Of a stretch of 64,000 nt of DNA, positions 27,601-38,216 are shown in pieces. The position numbers and the translations under genes were made by a program. The notes under the pieces are model-generated. The model saw only the letters and a program-made list of their open reading frames with translations, did not search any database and was not told where the DNA came from. This DNA comes from Arthrobacter sp. Its GTDB lineage: Bacteria; Actinomycetota; Actinomycetes; Actinomycetales; Micrococcaceae. The stretch's first letter is position 1, and the number at the start of each line of letters is the position of its first letter. The stretch covers positions 1 to 64,000 of the forward strand of contig NZ_JAPSHJ010000014.1 of the NCBI RefSeq assembly GCF_031179985.1, read 5' to 3'.

Positions 27601-29138
27601 AGCTCCCCAATCCCCGGACCGATGAGCGGCTCCTGCTGGGTGTGGCGGATGACCCCGCCCACCAGGACCAACCGACCGTCTTTTATGAGCCGGACCGGGA
27701 TGGCAACATGGCCATCTACGGAACCGGCGGTTCCGGCAAGTCGGCCGCCCTAAGGGGAATCGCCATCGCGGCGGCAGTGACACCCCGGGGTGGACCGGTT
27801 CATGTTTACGGCATTGACTGCGGTTCTTCAGGACTGAAAATGCTCGATGAACTCCCGCACGTCGGCGAGGTGATCAGCGGCGACGACGTCGAGCGGGTAG
27901 GGCGCCTGTTGCGCTGGTTGCGCGATATCGCCGATGACAGATCAGCCCGCTTCGCCGAAGTCCGGGCATCCACCATTGTGGAGTACCGCAAACTCTCAGG
28001 CAGGCCTGACGAAAAGCGGATCTTCGTGCTGGTGGACGGTATGTCGGCCTTCCGCGAGACGTATGAGTTCAGCAGGCTGTCTGCGCTCTGGGACATCTTC
28101 CTGCAGCTCGCCACTGACGGCCGGCCCCTTGGTATCCACCTTGTGGTGGCAGGAGACCGCCCCAACTCGGTACCGGCATCGCTGTTGGCATCCATCCAGC
28201 GGCGGCTTGTCCTGCGGTTGTCCTCTGAGGACGACTACATGTCAGTCGATGTGGCCAAGGACGTACTGAGCAAAACGTCTCCGCCAGGCCGCGGGCTCCT
28301 CGGGAACAACGAAGTTCAACTGGCCGTGCTCGGCGGGAACTCCAACCTCGCCCTCCAGGCAAGGGAAGTGCACAAGCTCGCCCAGGCGATGCTTCGTCAA
28401 GGGGTGGAGAAAGCGCCGCAGATCGAACGGCTGCCGGACCAGGTGGACCTGGACATCCTTCCGGCGGGACGTCCGGACGCGCCGGTGATCGGCGTGGACG
28501 ACGAAACGCTGCAACCAGCCGAAATTCTAGCGAAGGGACCGCTGCTGTTGGCCGGTCCCCCTGGTGCCGGCAGGACCGTGGCCCTGGTAACCATGGCCTA
28601 CGCCCTCCGCCGCTCCAACCCGAACACGGAGCTTATCTATATCGGATCCCGCCGCTCAGCAGTAGCTTCTCTCCGGGTCTGGAACCGCTCCCTCGTGGGA
28701 GTGGACGATGTCCAGGAGGCCCTGGACGATCTGACGGAGTACTCCACGGGCAACCCGGGGAGCCTCGCCATTTTTATCGAAGGCCTTACTGAATTCACGG
28801 ACACCATGGCGGAATCCGGCATCGGGCGCCTCGTGACGGCATCGATCAAGGCGGACCAATGGGTGGTGGGCGAATCCGAAACGTCCACCTGGTCCTCGGC
28901 CTGGTCCCTCGCGCAGCCGTTCAAGTCCGGCCGCCGCGGCCTGCTCATCAATCCGGGAGACATTGAGGGGGACAGCCTGCTCAACACCTCGTTGGGCCGG
29001 ATCAGCACTGAATTCATTCCCGGACGGGGCTACATCGTCGGGAGGGGCAAGGTGCGCAAACTCCAGGTGGCCCTGCCCCCGGAGGACCGTGCCTATGGGG
29101 AGTCAGCCCTCAGCGGGGTCGGTGCGGCCGGCGTCTAA
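24651..29138 (+). CDS. EssC-type FtsK/SpoIIIE secretion ATPase with ubiquitin-like and FHA domains
   Basis: 1495-residue type VII-like secretion motor. Layout: ubiquitin/YukD-like N-terminus (about 1-95), FHA domain (about 105-185) with intact GRGRD, SKRHAR and NSANGL, two membrane helices (about 243-283), then three FtsK/SpoIIIE ATPase modules. Module 1 has a full Walker A (GGTTGAGKSE, about 697-706) and Walker B (LIIIVDEFAAL). Module 2 has GTGGSGKS (about 1022) but Walker B IFVLVDGMSAF. Module 3 has GPPGAGRT, with Arg instead of Lys. This order is like firmicute EssC rather than mycobacterial EccC, which lacks FHA. The start is GTG overlapping the previous stop. No WXG100, EccB, EccD, EccE or mycosin gene is in the window. 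Confidence 0.85.
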   Translation: MRIRLTLRRDPAEAKDLAVTVDGLATVADIAVELWTADPERRGTPAPPNLTLSIDEAFVAGGMTGNVLNRTDNLLESGLRPGSVVSLTQVSDQFAVPGANRGPAAATLRILTGPDVGQEFSLPTGTSYIGRGRDVDIRLSDPMTSKRHARITVGETVEIVDTNSANGLIMDGLPVTRATLNSSDTLMLGDTTVAVVSLSRNQAAAPTSPLVDFNRSPRVVPRFETPKRMLPAGPKRPDNHPFPFVMLIAPLMMGTVLWIVTQNAMSAMFMAMMPLFIVGHYVDQRMRSKRERKEQLKQFRESMAAFRRDITELQHVERSVRLQEAPSVSDTVDSIYKLGPLLWTHRPEHGGFLGIRFGLGTLPSRVPLEEPGSNDTEPEFMQEIQDCIKQFQIIEGVPVVSQLRSAGSFGLAGARGLVDDVARGVVLQAVGLHSPAEVVVTAITSAQSKDRWGWLQWLPHVGSGHSPLNGDHLAAGSASGSTLLARLEDLIEQREAAAKIQGPQARPAIEADKEELPGPVLPSVLVIVEDDAPVDRGRLTRLVERGPDSGVHVMWVATSVQSLPAACRDFMVVDGDHGTTTGQVRLGRHTYPVSCESLDAELAQQLARMLSPVVDVGKPVDDESDLPRAVSYATLIGKDFMDNPQAVADRWKENNSVRATAVPNRKDNGTLRALVGSKGIEPLYLDLKNEGPHALVGGTTGAGKSEFLQSWVMGMAAAYSPDRVSFLFVDYKGGAAFADCLHLPHTVGLVTDLSPHLVRRALTSLRAELHYREHLLNRKKAKDLLGLQREADPEAPPYLIIIVDEFAALATEVPEFVDGVVDVAARGRSLGLHLILATQRPAGVIKESLRANTNLRVALRMADEDDATDILGVPTAAYFDPSIPGRGAAKTGPGRIQGFQTGYAGGWTTEKPQRPQIDIVEMAFGSGASWEPPAPENPVKEEPAGPNDIARMTANIIKAADVLAIEAPRKPWLNELATTYDFSKLPNPRTDERLLLGVADDPAHQDQPTVFYEPDRDGNMAIYGTGGSGKSAALRGIAIAAAVTPRGGPVHVYGIDCGSSGLKMLDELPHVGEVISGDDVERVGRLLRWLRDIADDRSARFAEVRASTIVEYRKLSGRPDEKRIFVLVDGMSAFRETYEFSRLSALWDIFLQLATDGRPLGIHLVVAGDRPNSVPASLLASIQRRLVLRLSSEDDYMSVDVAKDVLSKTSPPGRGLLGNNEVQLAVLGGNSNLALQAREVHKLAQAMLRQGVEKAPQIERLPDQVDLDILPAGRPDAPVIGVDDETLQPAEILAKGPLLLAGPPGAGRTVALVTMAYALRRSNPNTELIYIGSRRSAVASLRVWNRSLVGVDDVQEALDDLTEYSTGNPGSLAIFIEGLTEFTDTMAESGIGRLVTASIKADQWVVGESETSTWSSAWSLAQPFKSGRRGLLINPGDIEGDSLLNTSLGRISTEFIPGRGYIVGRGKVRKLQVALPPEDRAYGESALSGVGAAGV

Positions 29139-29166
29139 GGCAGATCTGGCGGTTGGAGTCCGCTGA

Positions 29167-32465
<3,299 letters not shown>

Positions 32466-32586
32466 GCTTTGAGCCTGGTGCTGGCGGCGGGGCCCGGAGT
32501 CTTGTGCCGCGCCGGGAGTGGGCGTCGGGAGTGATAGTTCAATCACGGAAACGATGCTTTCGCGGTGATATCCCGGAAGCCCCTAT

Positions 32587-32592
32587 TAGCAT
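32587..32592 (+). promoter_or_regulatory. -10 hexamer TAGCAT before the GNAT gene
   Basis: TAGCAT ends 6 nt before GTG 32599 and no ribosome binding site lies between, which supports leaderless translation and the choice of GTG. A GTGAT/ATCAC inverted repeat lies about 40 nt further upstream. Confidence 0.45.
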
Positions 32593-32598
32593 GGCCAC

Positions 32599-33111
32599 GT
32601 GCCTTCGCAGATTCTCATACGCCCCGCTGTCCCCGCAGACTACGATTCCGTAGCGCGCATTACACGGGACTCCTACCTGGCTGCCGGCTACTTCGAAACC
32701 GCCGAGCACCCCTACATGCGGCAGATTCAACAAGTGGATGCCCGGGCCGCGAAAGCTACGGTATGGGTGGCTGAGCGTGCGGGGAAAGTGATTGGCTCGG
32801 TGACGTTGGCCGTGGCTGGCGAACCCTTCGCGGACATTGCCCTGGAGGATGAACTGGAGTTCCGCATGCTGGTGGTGGATCCGGCGGTCCAGCGAAGCGG
32901 GGCAGGCAAAGCCATGGTGGAAGCCATTCTTGACTACGCCGGCTCCCTGGACGGGATCCGAGGAGTCTCACTGACCACCGGCATGACCTGGGAAAGCGCC
33001 CACGGGCTCTATAAGAAGACCGGGTTCCAGAGGGTGCCTGACCGTGACTGGCTCGTCCCGGGCACCGACATAAAGCTGCTCGTTTACCGGCGGGACCTCC
33101 CGGCGACCTAA
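32599..33111 (+). CDS. GNAT family N-acetyltransferase
   Basis: 170-residue acetyl-CoA-dependent acyltransferase. The GNAT fold is visible from ILIRPAVPADYDSVARIT to the core strand ELEFRMLVVDPAVQRSGAG, where the acetyl-CoA pyrophosphate loop QRSGAGKAM is close to the Q/RxxGxG/A consensus. A conserved C-terminal ESAHGLYKKTGFQRV follows. The substrate is unknown. The GTG start is supported by a -10 hexamer at leaderless spacing. It is separate from the ligA unit by a 133-bp gap. Confidence 0.85.
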   Translation: MPSQILIRPAVPADYDSVARITRDSYLAAGYFETAEHPYMRQIQQVDARAAKATVWVAERAGKVIGSVTLAVAGEPFADIALEDELEFRMLVVDPAVQRSGAGKAMVEAILDYAGSLDGIRGVSLTTGMTWESAHGLYKKTGFQRVPDRDWLVPGTDIKLLVYRRDLPAT

Positions 33112-33194
33112 AGTAGTGCCGACTCCATGACCCTGCTGCATTCGGTGACGGCAAAGAGCCGTCCGCCAGGATGCTGCACTGCGAAAGGCACACG

Positions 33195-33578
33195 ATGCGC
33201 AAGACGTTTGGCTCCGGCTCCGCCTGGGAAAAGATCCTTGGTTATTCACGTGCCGTGCAGGTGGACAACACGCTCTACATTTCCGCTACCGCTGCCAGCG
33301 GCGAGGACGGGATTGTGGGCGAGGACTTCTACACGCAGACCAAATTCATCCTCGGGAAGCTGGGCAGGGTACTCGCCGATGCCGGGTTTGAGTTCTCTGA
33401 TGTGGTCCAGTCCAAGCTCTATCTGACGGACATCAGCCAATGGGAAGAGGCGGGCCGCGCCCACGGCGAGGTTTTCGGGGAAATCCGCCCCACCCTGTCA
33501 CTGGTTCACGTGCTGCCGTTCCTTGACCCCAAAATGCTGGTGGAAATCGAACTCGTAGCCCAGAAGAGCGCCAGCTAG
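33195..33578 (+). CDS. RidA/YjgF family protein
   Basis: 127-residue RidA-superfamily protein. RidA enzymes hydrolyse reactive enamine/imine intermediates released by PLP enzymes. The family core VDNTLYISATAAS, then KLGRVLADAGFEFSDVVQSKLYLTD and IRPTLSLVHVLPF, is seen. The Arg typical of the active RidA subfamily (near the end, CVA-R) is not obvious, since the C-terminus reads LVEIELVAQKSAS, although IRPT is kept. I use ATG 33195 with AAAGG upstream rather than 33171. Confidence 0.82.
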   Translation: MRKTFGSGSAWEKILGYSRAVQVDNTLYISATAASGEDGIVGEDFYTQTKFILGKLGRVLADAGFEFSDVVQSKLYLTDISQWEEAGRAHGEVFGEIRPTLSLVHVLPFLDPKMLVEIELVAQKSAS

Positions 33579-33596
33579 CTTCGCACCCATCCCGCG

Positions 33597-33652
33597 CGAA
33601 CTGGCAGGAAATGACCGCAACACCGTGTGCTGAGGGCACGCCTGCCAGTTCG
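33597..33652. terminator. Bidirectional hairpin between ridA-like and response regulator genes
   Basis: CGAACTGGCAGG (33597) and CCTGCCAGTTCG (33641) form a perfect 12-bp stem between convergent genes, with a smaller inner CGTG/CACG pairing. Just after it, GGCTCCGGGAAGCCGGG is repeated directly at 33653 and 33672. Confidence 0.6.
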
Positions 33653-33690
33653 GGCTCCGGGAAGCCGGGCCGGCTCCGGGAAGCCGGGGC

Positions 33691-34380
33691 CTAGTTGTCT
33701 GTTCGTGCCGCCCCGGAGGACGCAGGCGGAAGTCCGTAGCGGTGCTCGGGCCGGCCGGTGGTGCCGTAGCGAAGCTGGATATCGACCGAGCCGTCATCCG
33801 CCAGGGAGGACAGGTACCGTTGCGCAGTGGCGCGCGAGACGCCCACCCTCGCGGCAACCTCCGCGGCCGAATACTGTTCCCCCCGGACCAAGGACTCCAG
33901 GACAGCTGCTTCCGTTGCCGACCGGGGCCGCGCCGAGGGGCTGACCTCACCGGGAACCAGCGCGCGTTTGGCCCGCTCGACAGTCTCTTGATCGACGTTT
34001 CCCGGCTGGGCGAGGATACGGCGGTAGCGGGCATAGGAGCGCAGCTGCTGGGACAAGGACTCCGAAGTGAAAGGCTTGAGCAGATACGCCAGGGCACCGC
34101 GGCGGAAGGCAAGCCGCAACGATCCGGTGTCCGAGGCCGCGCTCAACATCATGGTGTCGACGTCGAGCTGCCGGAGCAGGTCCAGGCCCGACGCGTCGGG
34201 AAGGTACACGTCCAGCAGCACCAGATCCGGGCGCAGGCTGTGGATGGCCTTGAGGGCCTGGGAGGCAGAACCTACGGGAGCCAACGCAAGGAATCCCGGC
34301 ACCGAATCCACGTAGGCAGCATGGAGTTTGGCAACGTGGAAATCGTCATCCACAATCAGCACCCTGAAATCCTCAGACAT
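33691..34380 (-). CDS. CitB/DcuR-type response regulator
   Basis: 229-residue response regulator of the citrate/dicarboxylate (CitB, DpiA, DctR) group. The receiver domain has the acidic pocket IVDDDFH, phosphoacceptor Asp57 in LVLLDVYLPD, and the Lys of LLKPF. A C-terminal HTH domain (RSATEAAVLESLVRGEQYSAAEVAARVGVSRATAQRYLSSL) binds DNA. It overlaps its sensor kinase gene by 8 bases. The divergent CitMHS transporter gene 1.9 kb away is the obvious target. Confidence 0.9.
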   Translation of the reverse strand: MSEDFRVLIVDDDFHVAKLHAAYVDSVPGFLALAPVGSASQALKAIHSLRPDLVLLDVYLPDASGLDLLRQLDVDTMMLSAASDTGSLRLAFRRGALAYLLKPFTSESLSQQLRSYARYRRILAQPGNVDQETVERAKRALVPGEVSPSARPRSATEAAVLESLVRGEQYSAAEVAARVGVSRATAQRYLSSLADDGSVDIQLRYGTTGRPEHRYGLPPASSGAARTDN

Positions 34381-36088
34381 CGTTGTCCCTTCCTGATGAA
34401 ACCGTTATGCCGGTGTCCGTGGTGCCCGGCAAGGTAGCCATGAACACCGCTCCCGGTCCTCCGGCGGTACCCTTCTCAAGGACAGTGACGTCCCCGCCCC
34501 GCCGCCGGGCCAGCTGGCGGGCGAGGGCGAGGCCCAGTCCCTGGCCCCCGGAGGAGCGAGCCGGCGTCGTCGAACTCCCTGCAGTGGTGAACCCCTCCGA
34601 AAACACATCGTCAACGTGGCCAGGGTCCAGTCCGTCCCCGGAATCGGCCACCACAATGTGCAGGGTTCCCCCGTCCTCGCCCGGGGCATCCAGAGCCTCC
34701 ACTTCAACCCAGCGATCGGCAGCCGCACCCGCGACGGCGGCATTGACGGCATTGTCGATGAGGTTGCCAAGCACAGTAGTGACATCCTGGGGATCTGTGA
34801 CATGTCCGCGCACCAGTGTTTCCGGGCCGATGCGCAACGCAACGCCCCGCTCATGGGCTTCCACACCTTTGGCTCCGACAAAAGCCTGAAGATATGGATC
34901 CTGCAGCAATTCAGCCTGGTCCACCGGAAATTTCAAAGGGCCCGTCGCCACCAGCTGCTTCAGATAGTCCTGCGCCTGCCGGAACTGTCCGATGCTCATG
35001 AATCCCGCAAGGGTGTGCATCTGATTCGCGAATTCGTGACGCTGGGCCCTCAACGCCGTGGACATGGTCCCAACAGCGTCGAGTTGGCGCGTCAGATGCT
35101 GCAACTCGGTGCGGTCCCGCAGCATGATGACCCAGCCGAGGTCCTCTTTCCGGTGCAGGGCTTTCCGTGCGCTTGCGACGACCACCCGGGCACCGACAAC
35201 AAGTTCGATTGCATCCCTCTCCTGGCCGTCGGGTTCCGTCAGTGCTTTCAGCTGGGCGGGAAGCGGGGCCCGGGTCCAGGGAGTCCCTGTCAGATCGTCG
35301 CAGTCGAGAAGCCTCTGGGCTGCTGTGTTGAAGACACTGATCCTGCCGTCGCCGGAGATGCCGATAACGCCCTCGTCCACACCCTGAAGGACAGCAACCT
35401 GGTCGTGGACAAGGGTGCTGATTTCCTCCGGTTCCAGTCCCAGCGTGAGCCGCTGCAGGTGGCGTCGCAAAAGGAACGATGCGAACACGCCGGCGAGGAG
35501 GGCTCCGGCCGCCGTCACTGCAATGGGGACAATATCCCGGGCAAGGCTCCGGGAGATGCTCTCCGTGGAATATCCCACGCTTACCTCGCCGACGATGGCC
35601 GGAGAGTCAGGGGCAAAAACGGGCACCTTTGCCCCGGCGGAAGGACCCAGCGTGCCTGTGTTCCGGGTGGTCACTTCCTTGCCCGCGAGCGCATCGGAAG
35701 GATCTGTGCTTACCTTTTCCCCCAGACGGTCGGCGTCAGGGTGGGCCAGTCGGAGTCCAGTCTCGTCGGTGATGACCACAAAGAGTGCCCCGGTGCGGTT
35801 GCGGGCACCTTCCGCCGCAGCCATGAGGGGGCCCTTTATCAGCACTGATGCCGGGGGAGTGCCCTCCTTCTGGCTGATGGACTGCACCTCGGCACGGACA
35901 GAAGGATCCGAAGCTACGGTTCGGGCCAGCGTGAGCGCCTGGTTTTCCGCCTCGCGGCCTAAACGGTCATAGGTGAGCCACGCGTGCATTGCCCCGCTGA
36001 GCAGGACTACGAGCAATACGACGCCAAGCTGCAGGAAGAGGGTCTGTGTCGAAAACCGCAGGGGAAGACGGGTTGTGGAGCGCTTCAT
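34373..36088 (-). CDS. CitA/DcuS-type sensor histidine kinase
   Basis: 571-residue membrane sensor. First membrane helix near residues 18-35, then a periplasmic PDC/PAS-type sensor domain (about 40-175, with TGALFVVITDETGLRLAHPD), a second helix (AVTAAGALLAGVFASFLL), a cytoplasmic PAS domain (VLQGVDEGVIGISGDGRISVFN) and the kinase core. The phosphoacceptor His is in LRAQRHEFANQMHTLAGF, the SPOB_a-type box of this family. The GHKL ATPase shows NLIDNAVNAA, DSGDGL and GQGLGLALARQLA. AGGAGG precedes the ATG. The ligand is expected to be citrate or a similar tricarboxylate because of the neighbouring transporter (inference). Confidence 0.92.
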   Translation of the reverse strand: MKRSTTRLPLRFSTQTLFLQLGVVLLVVLLSGAMHAWLTYDRLGREAENQALTLARTVASDPSVRAEVQSISQKEGTPPASVLIKGPLMAAAEGARNRTGALFVVITDETGLRLAHPDADRLGEKVSTDPSDALAGKEVTTRNTGTLGPSAGAKVPVFAPDSPAIVGEVSVGYSTESISRSLARDIVPIAVTAAGALLAGVFASFLLRRHLQRLTLGLEPEEISTLVHDQVAVLQGVDEGVIGISGDGRISVFNTAAQRLLDCDDLTGTPWTRAPLPAQLKALTEPDGQERDAIELVVGARVVVASARKALHRKEDLGWVIMLRDRTELQHLTRQLDAVGTMSTALRAQRHEFANQMHTLAGFMSIGQFRQAQDYLKQLVATGPLKFPVDQAELLQDPYLQAFVGAKGVEAHERGVALRIGPETLVRGHVTDPQDVTTVLGNLIDNAVNAAVAGAAADRWVEVEALDAPGEDGGTLHIVVADSGDGLDPGHVDDVFSEGFTTAGSSTTPARSSGGQGLGLALARQLARRRGGDVTVLEKGTAGGPGAVFMATLPGTTDTGITVSSGRDNDV

Positions 36089-36171
36089 GATCCTCCTGCC
36101 GATCCCCTCAATCTAACTGACCCTTGCTGAGCGGGCGTTGAATGCATCTGCCACATGGCTGTGAGCTAAAT

Positions 36172-36184
36172 GAGCAAAATGCTC
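36172..36184. promoter_or_regulatory. Small palindrome in the citA-citMHS divergent region
   Basis: GAGCAAAATGCTC is a 5-3-5 inverted repeat in the AT-richer 213-bp gap between the sensor kinase and transporter genes. It is a candidate binding site for the response regulator, by position only. No second clear copy was seen. Confidence 0.35.
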
Positions 36185-36301
36185 CCAATAAGCAGTATGC
36201 CAATCAATTGAGCCAAAGGCACAGCCGTGATCGAGGCCACTATAACGTCTGTATCGCGCATCACACCGTTGTGGTGCTGTTCACAGGAAAAGGAGCCGGC
36301 C

Positions 36302-37789
36302 GTGCTGGTATTACTTGGATTCGCCATGATCGCAGTATTCATGGTGCTGATCATGACGAAGAAGTTGACGCCGGTCCTGGCGCTGATCATTGTTCCCACC
36401 GTATTCGGATTGTTTGCAGGCGCTGGCCTGGGCATCGGCGACATGGTCATGGACTCAATGAAGTCCATGACCTCCACCGCTGCGCTGCTGATGTTCGCCA
36501 TCATCTACTTCGGCCTGATGATTGACGTCGGGCTGTTCGATCCGTTGGTCCGGTTCATCCTGCGCAAGCTCGGCAACGACCCCGCAAAGGTCGTACTGGG
36601 CACGGCGATCCTGGCGGCAGCAGTATCCCTGGACGGCGACGGTTCCACCACATTCATCCTCACCACGGCTGCCATGTTGCCGATCTACCTCCGGCTGAAG
36701 ATGAGCCCCGTGGTCCTGACCTGCGTTGCCGGCCTGGCCAACGGCACCATGAACATCCTTCCATGGGGAGGGCCCACGGCACGCGCCGCCTCCGCGCTGA
36801 AGATCGACGTCAACGACGTCTTCGTTCCGATGATCCCGTCCCTGATCGCAGGCCTGGTTGTAGTCTTCGTGTTCGCCTGGCTGCTGGGCCTTCAGGAGCG
36901 CAACCGGCTTCGGGCAACGGCTCCCGAGGTCTGGGGCGATCTTTCGGATCCGTCCGACGCGTTCGACGGCGGCACCCCGGCCCTGGGCGGTCCGGGTGCG
37001 ACGGGTATATCCGGTAGCGGCCGCAGCGGAGGCAGGAGTGACGCAGCTGCCGGCGGAAGCCCCGCCGTCGGGGGCTCAGCAGTTGCGGTCCTGGACCATC
37101 CTGAATTGCTGGTTGATGACAAGGATTCAGCCATGGCAGACACCGCACTGGACCCCAACCGCAAGACCTTGCGCCCTAAGCTCCAGTGGTTCAACCTTGG
37201 CCTGACTGTTGCCGTCATGGGCATGCTCATCGCTGACCTCGTGCCCCTGCCATACGTCTTTATGGTGGGCTCGGCCATCGCCCTGCTGGTGAACTTCCCC
37301 AGGGTCAAGGACCAGGCCACCCAGCTCATCGCCCACGCGCCGTCGATTGTTGCCGTGGTCAGCATGGTCATGGCCGCCGCTGTACTGACCGGCGTGCTCA
37401 CCGGCACCGGCATGGTCGAGGCCATGTCTGCCTGGCTGGTGAATATCATCCCGTCCCAGATGGGTCCCTTCATGGCCGTGATCACCGGGGTCCTGAGCAT
37501 CCCGATGACGTTCTTCATGAGCAACGACGCGTTCTACTTCGGCGTGCTGCCCGTTCTGGCCGAGACGGCCGGCCACTACGGCATCAGCGCCGCGGACATG
37601 GCGCGCGCCTCCATCACCGGCCAGCCGTTCCACCTGCAGAGCCCGTTGGTTCCCGCTATCCTGCTGCTCGTCTCCCTCGCAAAGGTTGACCTCGGCGACC
37701 ACCACAAAAAGGTGCTGTGGCGCACGGCCGTTATTTCCCTCGTGATGCTCGGGGTGGGAGTCCTTACAGGAGCGATAGGAATCGGCTAA
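36302..37789 (+). CDS. CitMHS family metal-citrate/proton symporter
   Basis: 495-residue inner-membrane transporter that takes up citrate complexed with divalent metal ions. The family core KVVLGTAILAAAVSLDGDGSTTFILTTAAMLP and GLANGTMNILPWGGPTARAASAL is present, with about 11-12 hydrophobic segments and the C-terminal signature SNDAFYFGVLPVLAE and ITGQPFHLQSPLVPAI. A Gly/Ala/Ser-rich cytoplasmic loop (GGTPALGGPGATGISGSGRS) of about 60 residues separates the halves. The start is GTG 36302 with AAAGGAG 7 nt upstream, rather than the track's 36227. It is divergent from its likely two-component regulators. Confidence 0.93.
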   Translation: MLVLLGFAMIAVFMVLIMTKKLTPVLALIIVPTVFGLFAGAGLGIGDMVMDSMKSMTSTAALLMFAIIYFGLMIDVGLFDPLVRFILRKLGNDPAKVVLGTAILAAAVSLDGDGSTTFILTTAAMLPIYLRLKMSPVVLTCVAGLANGTMNILPWGGPTARAASALKIDVNDVFVPMIPSLIAGLVVVFVFAWLLGLQERNRLRATAPEVWGDLSDPSDAFDGGTPALGGPGATGISGSGRSGGRSDAAAGGSPAVGGSAVAVLDHPELLVDDKDSAMADTALDPNRKTLRPKLQWFNLGLTVAVMGMLIADLVPLPYVFMVGSAIALLVNFPRVKDQATQLIAHAPSIVAVVSMVMAAAVLTGVLTGTGMVEAMSAWLVNIIPSQMGPFMAVITGVLSIPMTFFMSNDAFYFGVLPVLAETAGHYGISAADMARASITGQPFHLQSPLVPAILLLVSLAKVDLGDHHKKVLWRTAVISLVMLGVGVLTGAIGIG

Positions 37790-37823
37790 CCTGAAATTGC
37801 CGGCGGCTTGCCGTCTGGCCGGT

Positions 37824-37865
37824 TGTGCCCGTCTCACGCCCGCTGGGGGTCGTCAGGCGGGCACA
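37824..37865 (+). terminator. Overlapping alternative hairpins between citMHS and gatC
   Basis: TGTGCCCG (37824-37831) can pair with CGGGCACA (37858-37865), or GCCCGC (37838) with GCGGGC (37857); the right arms overlap. It ends the citMHS unit. No T-tract is seen. A TAGACT -10-like hexamer for gatC follows at 37877. Confidence 0.35.
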
Positions 37866-37916
37866 CTGTTGCCACGTAGACTATGGGGGAAACCAACTAC
37901 CTTGCAGGGGAGATCC

Positions 37917-38213
37917 ATGGCTGCGATCAACCGTGACGACGTCGCGCATCTTGCGCGGCTGGCGCACATCGAGATGAGTCCTGACGAGCTCGACAGAATG
38001 GCAGGCGAACTCGCCGTCATCGTTGACGCCGTGAAGTCGGTGAGTGAAGCCGCCGGTGATGACGTCCCGGCGACGTCCCATCCCATCCCGCTCACCAACA
38101 TTTTCCGTGAGGACGTCGTGGGGCACACGTTCACCGCAGAAGAGGCATTGTCCGGCGCGCCGGATGCCCATGAGAAGCGGTTCAAGGTTCCGGCAATCCT
38201 GGACGAGGACTGA
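37917..38213 (+). CDS. gatC: Asp-tRNA(Asn)/Glu-tRNA(Gln) amidotransferase subunit C
   Basis: 98-residue GatC, the small subunit that helps fold GatA and bridges it to GatB. The typical start MAAINRDDVAHLARLAHIEMS is followed by PTSHPIPLTN-like text, here ATSHPIPLTNIFREDVV, and a short C-terminus. The ORF track starts upstream at 37797; ATG 37917 has AGGGGAG upstream and the family N-terminus. It is the first gene of gatCAB, 3 nt from gatA. Confidence 0.95.
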   Translation: MAAINRDDVAHLARLAHIEMSPDELDRMAGELAVIVDAVKSVSEAAGDDVPATSHPIPLTNIFREDVVGHTFTAEEALSGAPDAHEKRFKVPAILDED

Positions 38214-38216
38214 GAC

